DNA of 64,000 nucleotides from CAZTHM01 sp041946825. Its GTDB lineage: Bacteria; Acidobacteriota; Terriglobia; UBA7540. Position numbers and translations under genes: made by a program. Numbering within the stretch: the stretch's first letter is position 1; every line of letters begins with the position of its first letter. Of the stretch, positions 55,265 to 64,000 are shown in pieces. The notes under the pieces were generated by a model that ran no database searches, was not told the origin of the DNA, and was given only the letters and a program-made list of their open reading frames with translations. The DNA is taken from NCBI GenBank assembly GCA_041946825.1, contig JBHGBD010000014.1, positions 44,406 to 108,405 on the forward strand, given 5' to 3'.

Positions 55265-57231
55265 AACTGCCGACCCAACGGATCATTCTCGCCATAATCG
55301 CCTGGGGATTGCTGGCCCTGCTCGTCGTGGCGCGAGTCGGCGCCAGTCTCACCTCCGCGGCGGCGAGTGAGCCGAAGCCGAACGTCGTCTTAATAACAAT
55401 TGACACGTTACGGGCCGACCACCTCGGGGTTTATGGCTACGCGTCGATTCAGACTCCGGAAATCGACCAGCTTGCGCGTTCCGGCGCGCGATTTACGCAC
55501 GCTTTCACGCCGGTACCGATCACCCTGCCGGCCCACTCGACGATTTTGACTGGTAGTTTCCCGATGGCGACCGGGATGCACGACTTCAGCGGTAATAAAC
55601 TACCCGCAAACAGCGCAACTCTCGCCGGCGTTCTGAAAGCCCAGGGATATTCAACGGCAGCCTTTGTTGGCTCGGCAGTTTTGGACTCACGCTTCGGATT
55701 GAACCAGGGATTTGAAACCTATTTCGATCACTTTGATTTCAGCCGCCTGCTGGAAACAAACCTCGACCAAATGGAGCGTCGCGGCGACCAGGTAATGGAT
55801 GAAACGCTTCACTGGTTGACGCGTTCTTCCCGCCAGCCTTTTCTGTTATGGGTACACTTATACGACCCGCACCATCCTTATACGCCTCCCGAACCCTACG
55901 CCAGCCGCTATCGCGCTCAGCCCTATGACGGCGAAATTGCTTTTGATGACAGTCAAGTGGGCCGCCTCGTTTCGGCGCTAAAAGAATTGCGCCTGTTCGA
56001 CAACACGGTAGTTGTTCTGGCCGGCGACCACGGAGAGGGGCTGGGAGAACACGGGGAGAAGACTCACGGCTTCTTTATTTATAACTCAACCCTCCATGTC
56101 CCGCTGGTGGTCAGGGTTCCTGGTGCCGCCCCGCGGGTAGTTGAGGATGAGGTTTCACTCGTGGATGTGATGCCCACCATCCTTCATGCGCTGAAGATTC
56201 CGATTCCCCCCAGCGTCCAAGGACGAAGTTTATTGGGCCAGGTCCAAGGGCGTTCTGGCGCCGGACAGTCTAATCTCTATGCGGAAACCTACCTCCCCTT
56301 ATTGCATTTTCGATGGAGCCAGCTTCGCGGCCTGCAGTCGCGCGGGATGAAATTCATCGACGCGCCCCGTCCGGAGATATATGACACGCGAGCCGATCCC
56401 AGGGAGGCAAAGAACCTTTACACGACTCGCCAGACGCTGGGCCACGAGATGAGGGGCCGTCTGAACACGCTGATTCGCCGCCTCACTCCCACCGGCAAGG
56501 CGGAAGGGGACAAGGAGTTGACAGACCCCGCTCTTCTTGAGCGCCTCAAGTCTTTGGGATACGTGGCGGTTTCCGCCGGGACGTTTGCCGAGGCCAGCGG
56601 CGAACCGCTTCCCGACCCCAAAGACCGGGTCCAAGTCTACGAACTGGTCTCCGTAGCCATGGCGGATGGACAGCGGGGCCGGTACACGGAATCGCTCAGC
56701 AAGCTCCGTGAAGCCGCGAAAGTCGAGCCGAAGTCCGTAACGATCCACTACCTGGCGGCGCTCAACTATTTTCGGCTGAGGGATTTCAGCCATGCCCAGG
56801 AGGAGTTCACAACCACTCTGGAGATTGATCCCAAATTCGCACTGGCGACCTATTACCTGGGTTTGACGCAGATTCAGAAAGGGGATATTGAGGGCGCAAC
56901 CGTTTCATTCTCGCGTACTCTGGAGCTCGACCCGACAAATTTTTCCGCCGCTTACAATCTGGGCGCTGCGTATCTGAAAAGGAATCGCGTCGAAGATGCC
57001 ATGCGCCAGTTTCAGCGCGCTGTCGAAATCAACCCGGATTACGCGCTGGGCCACGAAGCGCTGGGCGAGCTCTACTTGTATCTGAAAAGGCCGGCAGACG
57101 CGGCTCGCTCACTCGAGCGGGCAGTGGAACTCCGGCCTGCCTCCGCCAAAGCTCATCAGAACCTCGGACGAGCATACCAAGCCTTGGGCAGAACGGCGGA
57201 GGCACAGAAAGAATTTGACCTCGCGAGATAA
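55261..57231 (+). CDS. Sulfatase-fold (alkaline phosphatase superfamily) hydrolase with C-terminal TPR repeats
   Basis: This encodes 656 residues from a GTG at 55261. A signal or anchor helix (IILAIIAWGLLALLVVARVG) is followed by NVVLITIDTLRADHLGVYGY, where the metal-binding Asp and Thr lie. The nucleophile region PITLPAHSTILTGSFP lacks the C/S-x-P-x-R formylglycine signature, so a Thr or other residue takes that place. The later VLAGDHGEGLGEHGEKTHGFF gives the second metal site. Five or six TPRs fill residues ~460-656 (AYNLGAAYLKRNRVEDAMRQFQRAVEINP). It is periplasmic or secreted. The substrate is unknown; sulfate ester and phosphate ester are both possible. Confidence 0.85.
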   Translation: MKLPTQRIILAIIAWGLLALLVVARVGASLTSAAASEPKPNVVLITIDTLRADHLGVYGYASIQTPEIDQLARSGARFTHAFTPVPITLPAHSTILTGSFPMATGMHDFSGNKLPANSATLAGVLKAQGYSTAAFVGSAVLDSRFGLNQGFETYFDHFDFSRLLETNLDQMERRGDQVMDETLHWLTRSSRQPFLLWVHLYDPHHPYTPPEPYASRYRAQPYDGEIAFDDSQVGRLVSALKELRLFDNTVVVLAGDHGEGLGEHGEKTHGFFIYNSTLHVPLVVRVPGAAPRVVEDEVSLVDVMPTILHALKIPIPPSVQGRSLLGQVQGRSGAGQSNLYAETYLPLLHFRWSQLRGLQSRGMKFIDAPRPEIYDTRADPREAKNLYTTRQTLGHEMRGRLNTLIRRLTPTGKAEGDKELTDPALLERLKSLGYVAVSAGTFAEASGEPLPDPKDRVQVYELVSVAMADGQRGRYTESLSKLREAAKVEPKSVTIHYLAALNYFRLRDFSHAQEEFTTTLEIDPKFALATYYLGLTQIQKGDIEGATVSFSRTLELDPTNFSAAYNLGAAYLKRNRVEDAMRQFQRAVEINPDYALGHEALGELYLYLKRPADAARSLERAVELRPASAKAHQNLGRAYQALGRTAEAQKEFDLAR

Positions 57232-57294
57232 ATGAAGGGTGGCAGCTGGGTAAAGTAAGGCGGCGGCCTGAATACCGCAGTCAGAACCCGCAAC

Positions 57295-59409
57295 ATGGTC
57301 AGACTCCGTTATCAGTTAGGCTTAGTCCTTTTCGCTTGCCAGTCTCTTTGCGCAAGCTCGACCCAAGGACAAAACCCTCCATCCGCGAAGACTCCCGTGT
57401 TGCTGATTACCGTTGATACTCTGCGTGCCGACCGACTTGGCTGTTACGGCGCAATGCGCGTGCGAACGCCTGCCATGGATTCATTGGCGGCCGACGGCGT
57501 ACGTTTTGAGAACGCGCTCGCGCAGGTCCCGATTACCCTGCCATCCCACGCGGTAATCCTGAGTGGGACCTACCCCATGTTTAATGGCGTGCGCGATTTC
57601 ACCAGCCGCGGGATTCCCTCCCATGTGGGATTGCTGGCCGAAGCGTTTAATCGCCAGGGATATTCGACGGCGGCTTTTGTCAGCGCCTTCGTCCTGGACT
57701 CCACCTGGGGATTCGGCCGCGGCTTCGCGACCTACGACGACCATTTCGACCCGCGTCAATTCGAAACCCAGAACCCCGGCAACGTCCAGCGTCGCGCTGA
57801 TCAGACGGTGAATCATCTTCTCGCCTGGCTCCGTTCGAATCCCACTGACGCAACAGCAAGACCTTTCTTCTTATGGCTCCATCTATACGATCCGCACAGT
57901 GACTACAACCCTCCCGAGCCGTATCGGACTCAATACGCCGGGCGCCTCTATGACGGTGAAGTGGCGTACGTGGACAGCCAGCTCGCACGGCTGTTCGCCT
58001 ACCTTAAAGAAACGCGGCTCTACGAACGAACCTTGATCATTCTGCTCAGCGACCACGGCGAATCACTCGGCGAGCACGGCGAGGATGAACACGGGTATTT
58101 CATCTACAACTCAACGCTGCGCGTGCCGATGATTTTCAAACCGCAGGGGCGGCCGGCAGCGGCCCGCGTGGTGCGAACCCCCGTAGGAACAGTGGACCTC
58201 GCCCCCACGATCCTCGACCTCGCGCAGATTCGGGACCCCATCAGCAGACAATTCCAGGGATCCAGCCTGGCTTCGATGATTCAGGGTAAAGGCCCGACGG
58301 AGCGACCGGTCTATGCAGAAACCTACTATCCGCGTGATTCTTTCGGCTGGAGTCCCCTGCGCTCAATCACCACGCGGCGCTACCATTTCATCGAAGCTCC
58401 GCGGCCGGAAATCTACGACCTGTCCATCGACCCTGCTGAAACGCATAACCTCAACGAGCAGCAGCGAACCATCGCGGGTGCGTTGCGGAATCAGTTGCTG
58501 AATTTCGAGCGGCAATACACGGCGAAAAGCTCTCCGGACAAAGGGCCGCCGCTCGCTCCCGAGACGCTGGAGAAGTTGAAGTCACTCGGGTACGTCGCTT
58601 ACACTGCGCCGGCATCCCCGGCTCCGTCGGCCGGGGGCCTGGCTGATCCCAAGGACCGGCTGAAGGTTTTCAAGTCCATCCTGCGCGCCACGGATCTTGC
58701 CTCGCTTGGTCAGTTGGACGCGTCGAACGCCTTGCTGAAGTCTCTCGCACCGGAAGAGCCCAAGCTCTATCTGATCCCGTTCATGCTGGCGGAGAATTCC
58801 GCGCGCCGCAGTCAGTGGCCCGAAGCCGAGAAGCAATTCCTGGCGTGCCTGAAACTCAATCCCTCTTTCCAGCAGGCCGTCATGGGCCTGGCGCGATCCT
58901 ACTTGGCGCAAGGGGAAGCCGAGAAAGCCCGCCCGTGGCTTGAACTCGCGGTTCATGAGAACCCGCACAGTTTCCTCGCCTACCACGGCCTGGGTCTCGT
59001 GGCGCACCAGAAGAGGGATTTGGAAGAGGCGCGAAGGCAATTCTCCAGGGCAATCGAGGAGAAACCCGACTACGCGCCGTCGCAAGAAGAACTCGGAATC
59101 GTTTTGGTGGAGATGCAGCGTTACGCAGAAGCGCTGGGGCCGCTCACGCGCGCCGCGGAGCTTGGCCCCGAGAATGCCGTACTCGCCAACTACTTGGGAA
59201 CCGCTTACGCGAACACGGGCCGGCTGAAAGAAGCCATTGCGGCCTACCAACGCGCGCTAAAGATGAAGAGCGACCTTGCACCCGCGCGACTCAATCTGGC
59301 CTTTGCCTATTTGAAGCTCGGCGACCGCGCCAGCGCCACCCGCGAGTTTCGCATCCTCTGCCAGCAGAGCCCCGCGCTCTGCCAGCAGTATCGCAGCCGG
59401 TTTGAGTGA
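57295..59409 (+). CDS. Sulfatase-fold hydrolase with C-terminal TPR repeats (paralogue)
   Basis: This encodes 704 residues. A signal (YQLGLVLFACQSLCASST) precedes the same plan as the previous gene: VLLITVDTLRADRLGCYGA, PITLPSHAVILSGTYP, LLSDHGESLGEHGEDEHGYF and, from about residue 470, TPR helices. The ~63-base gap to the preceding gene and the shared architecture indicate tandem duplication followed by divergence. The C/S-x-P-x-R signature is absent here too. The ends of the catalytic domain share EAPRPEIYDLSIDP / DAPRPEIYDTRADP. The function is unknown, as for its neighbour. Confidence 0.85.
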   Translation: MVRLRYQLGLVLFACQSLCASSTQGQNPPSAKTPVLLITVDTLRADRLGCYGAMRVRTPAMDSLAADGVRFENALAQVPITLPSHAVILSGTYPMFNGVRDFTSRGIPSHVGLLAEAFNRQGYSTAAFVSAFVLDSTWGFGRGFATYDDHFDPRQFETQNPGNVQRRADQTVNHLLAWLRSNPTDATARPFFLWLHLYDPHSDYNPPEPYRTQYAGRLYDGEVAYVDSQLARLFAYLKETRLYERTLIILLSDHGESLGEHGEDEHGYFIYNSTLRVPMIFKPQGRPAAARVVRTPVGTVDLAPTILDLAQIRDPISRQFQGSSLASMIQGKGPTERPVYAETYYPRDSFGWSPLRSITTRRYHFIEAPRPEIYDLSIDPAETHNLNEQQRTIAGALRNQLLNFERQYTAKSSPDKGPPLAPETLEKLKSLGYVAYTAPASPAPSAGGLADPKDRLKVFKSILRATDLASLGQLDASNALLKSLAPEEPKLYLIPFMLAENSARRSQWPEAEKQFLACLKLNPSFQQAVMGLARSYLAQGEAEKARPWLELAVHENPHSFLAYHGLGLVAHQKRDLEEARRQFSRAIEEKPDYAPSQEELGIVLVEMQRYAEALGPLTRAAELGPENAVLANYLGTAYANTGRLKEAIAAYQRALKMKSDLAPARLNLAFAYLKLGDRASATREFRILCQQSPALCQQYRSRFE

Positions 59410-59679
59410 CTCTACCCGCAAAAGTCTCATCCGTCTCACTGGTCTCAAAATCCGCGCCGACAGACCCGGCGGCCAAAATGTAACACGCTGATAAAAAAGG
59501 AGTTAATAGATTGCGAAGAGTCACCAGGGGATTCGCGCGAGTGGGGCAGAATGCCACACTTGCGGACTTTCGGCGCATGCATAGCCTATATCGAGAGCGT
59601 ATCGCACGGCGGCGAAATCGCGAGGTCCGATTCCGCCTCGCCGACCCGGGCGGGCGGTGGTGAGGTCCGACTTTTGGAC

Positions 59680-59698
59680 TCCGATGGAGTCCATCGGA
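59680..59698. repeat. Small palindrome in the convergent gap
   Basis: TCCGATGG-AGT-CCATCGGA, perfect 8-bp arms, sits among repeated 'GACTCC' words (59676-59708). It is followed at 59719-59727 by CCGCCGCTACA, the edge word of the REP pair at 4534-4593, a possible remnant of that family. Confidence 0.5.
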
Positions 59699-59734
59699 CT
59701 CCCGAGTTCGGAGACACCGCCGCTACAGCAAAAC

Positions 59735-59762
59735 AAAAAGGGGGACGATTTCTCGTCCCCCT
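59735..59762 (-). terminator. Intrinsic terminator of the TonB receptor gene
   Basis: Read on the minus strand, AGGGGGACGA-GAAA-TCGTCCCCCT (59739-59762) is a perfect 10-bp stem with a four-base loop, followed by TTTTTGTTTTG. Confidence 0.85.
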
Positions 59763-59788
59763 CCGCGAAGATTTCAGCCAGGCTTGGG

Positions 59789-62700
59789 CTAGAAAGTCAT
59801 CCTCAACCCAAACTGAATGACCCGTGGGTCAAAGGCCTGTTGCGACAGGCCGAAGCTGGAGTTATCGAGCCGGGCTTGGGGCGGATAGAGGTTAACCCGG
59901 TTGAACAAGTTAAAGAACTCCGATCGGAACTCCATCCGGACCTTCTCGGTGATGGGGATCTTTTTGAAGAGCGAGAAGTCGACGGTGGCGATTCCCGGAC
60001 CAAAGAAAGTATTCCGGCCCAAGTTGCCGTTTTGGCCGGGAGCAACGTTTGTCATGTTCGCGAGCTCTGTCGCGCTAGTGAACAGGTCGGTCATAAAGCT
60101 CCCGCCGTTCGCTCCCGACCCGGAAAGGAACTGTTCGTTCGTAAAGGAATAGTGGTTCCCGAAGCTCGGAATGTTGGGCCGGTCGCTGGGGGTGCCGTCC
60201 TGGTTCAGGTCTTGCTTTGTCCCGACCGTGAACGGGAAACCTGACTGGAGGCTGATGTTATAGTTGGTCTGCCAGCCCCCCAAGACCTTTCCAACCACGC
60301 CATGCTGGTCCTTCAGGAAGGGCAACTCCCAAACGATCGACGCCGAGAGGCGCTGCCGGATGTCGAAGTTGGAGTTACCGCGTTCCAGAAAGATGGCATT
60401 GGGATCGAGCGAGTACCCCGAACTGCCATAGGAGTTCAGCCAGTCGGCGCTTCCGCCGCTCGTCAAGGCGTGCCAATCGGACCGGAAGTCAATCGCGTGA
60501 CTCCAGGAGTAGGAAGTCAGGAAAGCCAGCCCCCGGCTCATCTTGCGATTCAACGAAACTTGCATGGCGTTGTAGTTGGAAGTCACGCTATTCTTCCAGG
60601 TTCGCATCGCCCCGAAGCAGGGATTCAGAAGCGCCGTCGTGACGCCGCCGGCGCCATCCGAATAGTCGGTCCCCGTGCAGGGATCGATCAGGGAAGACCG
60701 CGCATAGCCGTTAACCACCCGGTTGGGGTTTTCCGCCCAGAAAAGCTTCTTGCCGAACGTTCCCACCCAGTTGACCTCCAATACGGTGGTGGGGCTGAGC
60801 TCGTGCTGGATGCCGAAAAACGCGCTCTCCATGTAGGGATTTCGAAGCCCGGAGGGGTCGGCAATCCCCGTCAGGTAGGCCAGGTTGGGACTGGTGGGAT
60901 ACCACCCCATGATGTTGCCCTGGAACCCGAGACCCGCCGGGCCCTGGCCCGGATTGTCGGGAGCGCCACCGTAGGTCGGTGTCGCGCTGGTATTCGGGGT
61001 GCCATCGGCATTTGTGGGGCCGTAAACGGGCAGCCCTGGGTACCCGTAGATGGGCATGGTGAGATTGAAAGAGTAGTACGGCAGGTTCCAGCGCGAGTTG
61101 GAGAGGCTGTTGAAGATATTCGTCTCATAGGTGATGGCGAATCCGCCGCGAATCGCCGTCCGGCCGGTCCCAAAGGGATCCCAGGAGAACCCGAAGCGCG
61201 GGGCGAAATTGTTCTTGTCAGGAGGATTCAGACGGTCGGCGCCAATAAACCCGCCATTGGGGGTGTTGGTATCACCCGCCGGATATGCACAGCTCCCGTC
61301 CACGATCGCGCCGCAGTTTACGGCACCCAATCCCTCCGGCGGCTGGAGGAAGTTGGTGACTGTTCCATACTTCTCGGTATGGGGGGAGTCATAGTCCCAG
61401 CGCAGGCCGAAATTCAGCGTCAGGTTCTTGTGGATTTTCCAGTCATCCTGGAAGAAAAATCCCAATTCGTGATTGCGCCAGCCACGAATGTTTGTGTCCA
61501 AATGCCCAAGCCCGCCGCTGGCGAGTTCCGGATTGACCCCCGCCGCCTGGTAGTAAGGCAGGTCGACAGTGTAATAAAGCATGTCGAAGAAGTAGTAGCT
61601 GGGCCGGCCCACGTCGAATTCGCTGTTTTCCTGGTTGAACCGGACCTCCCCGCCCATCTTCATGTTGTGCTTTCCCTTAACGATGCTCACCATGTCCGAA
61701 TACTGGTAGATGTTCTCGATAAAGAACTGCGGGTAGCCGTTGTAAGCGCCGAAGTTCGCTTCACCGCCATCGAAACTGACCTGCGGCACGCCGAACTGGG
61801 CGGAGTCGGGGATGGCTGTAAACAAGTTGCGGGTGTACCCGAAGCGAAACTCATTGACAATCGTCGGGGTGAAACTCCGCACGATGCTGAAGGCCCCACT
61901 GGGATAGCCGCGCTCGATGGGAACCGTGAAGCCGCGAATCACCGAACTGAGCGTGTTGCCATTGGGATCCTTGTTGTTGGAGTAGAAGAAACGCCCGAAG
62001 ATGCGTGTCTTGTCGCCTTGATAGTCGAGGCGCGCGGTCCACTGATCGCCGTTATAGAACACGCCCGTGTTCCGCGTGGCGTATTTGGCGTTGACCAGAC
62101 CGAACATGGGAGCGGACCCCGGCAGCGACCCCGCTTGCACGGCAGGAGCCGTCAAGCCCGCGCAACCATCGACGGTGTTGATGTTGTTCTGGATCTGCGT
62201 CTGCTCTGCCGCGGTCACGCCTAGCAGCGCCGCCAGGGAATTGGCAGCCGTTTGGGGGTTACCCCAGTTGGGGCCGCCCGAAAAGGCACTGGTCCCAACA
62301 CCGTTGTAAGTTGCCAGGAAGCAGGGGTCCGTATAGGCCATGTTGTATGTCGTCAAAGATCCCGCATCATTGCCGCCCGCGTCGGCGCCGTAGAATTCGC
62401 CGAGATCGATTGCATAGTATCTCGGGACGTGTCCGCTCAGGTACTCATCAACCGTTGAGACTCCACTATCGGGGGTGGGCGCCGGGAAGTCCTTGAAGAG
62501 CAGCGCAGCCACCGAATTGGGCATCGCGGTCTGAACGGCCTGGCGGAACTGGGCAGTCTCGACGGTGTACTGAGCGGGAACTTCGGTGCGGAATCGTTCG
62601 CCTTCGTACCCGCCGAAGAAGAAGAGGCGGTCCTTCTTGATGGGTCCGCCGATATCGAATCCAAACTGGTTCTGCCGCCAGAGCTGTTTCTGGCTGCCGT

Positions 62701-63523
62701 CAAAGAAGTTTCGCGAATTCAGCTTGTCGTTGCGGAAGTATTCCCACGCGTCGCCGTGAAAGCTGTTGGAACCGGATTTGATGCTGACGTCGGTCACCGA
62801 CCCGGCGGCATTGCCGAACTCCGCGGGAATGTTGTTGGTCATGATGCGGAATTCCTGCACGAAATCCGGGGAGGGTTGGGCATTGGAGCCGCCCGTCAGC
62901 CCCTTATTCGCGACTCCGTCCAGCAGGAAGCCGTTGAAATTCAGCCGCGTTCCGTTGACGTTGGTCGAGAGACCGCCGGAATCCGCATTTTCCAGATTCA
63001 CGCCTGTGGCATTGATGGCGCCCGGCACGAGTTGCATTAACTCGTAAATGTTCCGGCCATTCAGCGGCATGTTCTCGATCTGCGTGCCCGAGACGACCGC
63101 TGACATCCGCCCTTCTTCAGTGTTCACCAGGGGGGCCGCCGATTCCACGGTGATGGTCTGGGATTCGGAGCCGACCTCCAAGACCGAGTCGATGCGCAGA
63201 ACCTGGTTGACGGTCAATCCCAAGTCCTTGTTGACGTACGTCTTGAATCCCTTGGCCGAAACCGTCAGAGTGTATTCCCCGGGAAGCAGTGCAGTGAAAG
63301 AATAGACTCCGGCGGGGTTCGTCTCCTGGTGGAAATCGACGCCCGTCGCCTGGTTGAGTAAGGCAACCACGGCGCCCGGAACCACTGCGCCGCTGGGGTC
63401 GGATACCACACCGGTAACCGTTCCGGCCGTCCCTTGGCCGAAGAGTGTACCCGTCGAAAGGAACACGAGGCACGCTGAAACTAGCAAACCTGCGGCAAGC
63501 CGATTCCAAATGGTCCTACCCAT
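59789..63523 (-). CDS. TonB-dependent receptor with N-terminal carboxypeptidase-regulatory-like domain
   Basis: This encodes 1244 residues. The signal is LAAGLLVSACLVFLSTGTLFGQ. Residues ~32-120 form a carboxypeptidase-regulatory-like beta domain (GTVTGVVSDPSGAVVPGAVVALLNQ ... YSFTALLPGEYTLTVSAKGF). The plug follows (VSGTQIENMPLNGRNIYELMQLVPGA). The long remainder is the 22-strand barrel ending in VIQFGLRMTF with the C-terminal Phe. Acidobacteriota carry dozens of these Oar-like receptors for import of large or polymeric nutrients. No TonB-box sequence was identified. It has its own promoter at 63742-63770 with a ~200-base leader and a terminator after its stop. The substrate is unknown. Confidence 0.92.
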   Translation of the reverse strand: MGRTIWNRLAAGLLVSACLVFLSTGTLFGQGTAGTVTGVVSDPSGAVVPGAVVALLNQATGVDFHQETNPAGVYSFTALLPGEYTLTVSAKGFKTYVNKDLGLTVNQVLRIDSVLEVGSESQTITVESAAPLVNTEEGRMSAVVSGTQIENMPLNGRNIYELMQLVPGAINATGVNLENADSGGLSTNVNGTRLNFNGFLLDGVANKGLTGGSNAQPSPDFVQEFRIMTNNIPAEFGNAAGSVTDVSIKSGSNSFHGDAWEYFRNDKLNSRNFFDGSQKQLWRQNQFGFDIGGPIKKDRLFFFGGYEGERFRTEVPAQYTVETAQFRQAVQTAMPNSVAALLFKDFPAPTPDSGVSTVDEYLSGHVPRYYAIDLGEFYGADAGGNDAGSLTTYNMAYTDPCFLATYNGVGTSAFSGGPNWGNPQTAANSLAALLGVTAAEQTQIQNNINTVDGCAGLTAPAVQAGSLPGSAPMFGLVNAKYATRNTGVFYNGDQWTARLDYQGDKTRIFGRFFYSNNKDPNGNTLSSVIRGFTVPIERGYPSGAFSIVRSFTPTIVNEFRFGYTRNLFTAIPDSAQFGVPQVSFDGGEANFGAYNGYPQFFIENIYQYSDMVSIVKGKHNMKMGGEVRFNQENSEFDVGRPSYYFFDMLYYTVDLPYYQAAGVNPELASGGLGHLDTNIRGWRNHELGFFFQDDWKIHKNLTLNFGLRWDYDSPHTEKYGTVTNFLQPPEGLGAVNCGAIVDGSCAYPAGDTNTPNGGFIGADRLNPPDKNNFAPRFGFSWDPFGTGRTAIRGGFAITYETNIFNSLSNSRWNLPYYSFNLTMPIYGYPGLPVYGPTNADGTPNTSATPTYGGAPDNPGQGPAGLGFQGNIMGWYPTSPNLAYLTGIADPSGLRNPYMESAFFGIQHELSPTTVLEVNWVGTFGKKLFWAENPNRVVNGYARSSLIDPCTGTDYSDGAGGVTTALLNPCFGAMRTWKNSVTSNYNAMQVSLNRKMSRGLAFLTSYSWSHAIDFRSDWHALTSGGSADWLNSYGSSGYSLDPNAIFLERGNSNFDIRQRLSASIVWELPFLKDQHGVVGKVLGGWQTNYNISLQSGFPFTVGTKQDLNQDGTPSDRPNIPSFGNHYSFTNEQFLSGSGANGGSFMTDLFTSATELANMTNVAPGQNGNLGRNTFFGPGIATVDFSLFKKIPITEKVRMEFRSEFFNLFNRVNLYPPQARLDNSSFGLSQQAFDPRVIQFGLRMTF

Positions 63524-63741
63524 TTGTTTCTCCCTTCTGGGCTGAACTGAATTTCGATGGCGGGTGATGATGGAAGATTAGAGCGATCTTCTGAGGGGCG
63601 CATGAACCTACACCAATACCACTCGCGCGACATCCCGCTCGGAATGGTAACCCCTGACTCTCTAACAATTGAATACGTCCCTAAGGATCACTTCGGAACT
63701 TTTTTCTCAGCCCGAGGTATGAGGGCTGTCGAGGCGGACGA

Positions 63742-63770
63742 AATGTATACAACGGGCCTACACTTGTCAA
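63742..63770 (-). promoter_or_regulatory. Promoter of the TonB receptor gene
   Basis: On the minus strand TTGACA (63765-63770) and TACATT (63742-63747) are 17 bases apart; TATACA two bases earlier is an alternative -10. The transcript would have a ~210-base untranslated leader before 63523. Confidence 0.6.
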
Positions 63771-64000
63771 GAAAAATTCCGACTTCTTGCCCCCATGGCA
63801 AGAGTCCAGTATGGCGCTTTGCAATGGACAGGCCAACGCAGAGCTTTTGTTTGCTAACACAACTCGTTGAAAATAAATGGCATTGTTAAGTTAGTTGGCA
63901 ACTCCGGTCTTGAATCTACAAAATGTCATATGCAGAAAACTGGATAAGTCCACCGCAGAGACGCAGAGAACACAGAGAAACCGGCGGCGAGAATGATGGA
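63771..64000. repeat. Right-end intergenic region with a tandem GCAGAGA-type repeat
   Basis: 230 bases without a convincing gene. Near its end (63952-63980) are repeats of the unit ACCGCAGAGACGCAGAGA / ACACAGAGA. A 110-residue plus-strand frame across 63557-63889 has no domain and lies mostly over the receptor leader and promoter, so I do not count it. Confidence 0.55.

Larger units (their letters stand above)
59410..59788. other. Intergenic region between convergent genes
   Basis: 379 bases without a gene. It contains the palindromes and terminator listed separately. Confidence 0.6.

Noticed and set aside
60302..62224. 640-residue plus-strand open frame
   Set aside because: Antisense to the TonB receptor. 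No domain seen.
63557..63889. 110-residue plus-strand frame upstream of the TonB receptor
   Set aside because: No domain, no Shine-Dalgarno, and it crosses the receptor promoter and leader.

Overview
The window reads as a stretch of chromosome from an Acidobacteriota bacterium, probably a soil or sediment lineage. The markers are an acidobacterial-type secreted von Willebrand A protein (2495-3631), a very large TonB receptor with a carboxypeptidase-regulatory-like N-terminus (59789-63523), a winged-helix/Ser-Thr-kinase/TPR hybrid (9093-11678), alternative complex III genes, DUF5916 and CRTAC1-like proteins, and short degenerate intergenic repeats. No plasmid or phage backbone is visible; one small genomic island is.

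Layout. 0-13.6 kb holds housekeeping and scattered secreted proteins: pgeF (cut by the left edge), acpS, a TonB-C protein, a VWFA protein, the gltX-rlmB pair with a long structured leader and a strong promoter, surE, a Tat-exported Gfo/Idh/MocA oxidoreductase, the kinase hybrid and a DUF362 protein. 13.75-31.6 kb is one minus-strand operon: Rrf2 regulator, dihaem narC, narGHJI, narK, a TDT-family transporter, then actABCDEF of alternative complex III (ACIII). Nearly every gene junction overlaps or is a few bases apart. Nitrate reduction and an ACIII quinol:cytochrome c/HiPIP oxidoreductase are therefore probably made as one unit. Divergently, 31.7-41.0 kb carries a PAS-LuxR regulator, a small unknown protein, a membrane b-type/pentahaem c cytochrome, two FG-GAP/VCBS proteins and an outer-membrane porin, which together look like an electron conduit. 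A shared 14-bp operator-like site lies before two of these genes.

41.28-46.09 kb is a 4.8-kb island at the 3' end of tRNA-Pro(CGG). A displaced tRNA 3' half lies at its far end. It carries a four-gene plus-strand operon: AbiEi/AbiEii type IV toxin-antitoxin, an ankyrin-repeat protein and a helix-turn-helix/coiled-coil protein of unknown function. A promoter and a near-start 21-bp-arm perfect palindrome lie upstream. No integrase is recognisable. This is the best candidate for an undescribed (defence) module.

46-64 kb returns to core-like content: two tRNA-Pro genes, a MerR regulator, a sugar MFS plus ROK kinase pair, a DUF5916 protein, an Rrf2 (CymR-like) regulator with a palindromic operator ahead of a sulfonate-type ABC transporter, a CbiX chelatase, two sulfatase-fold/TPR proteins and the TonB receptor.

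All functions are read from sequence motifs and family knowledge. No database search was run.
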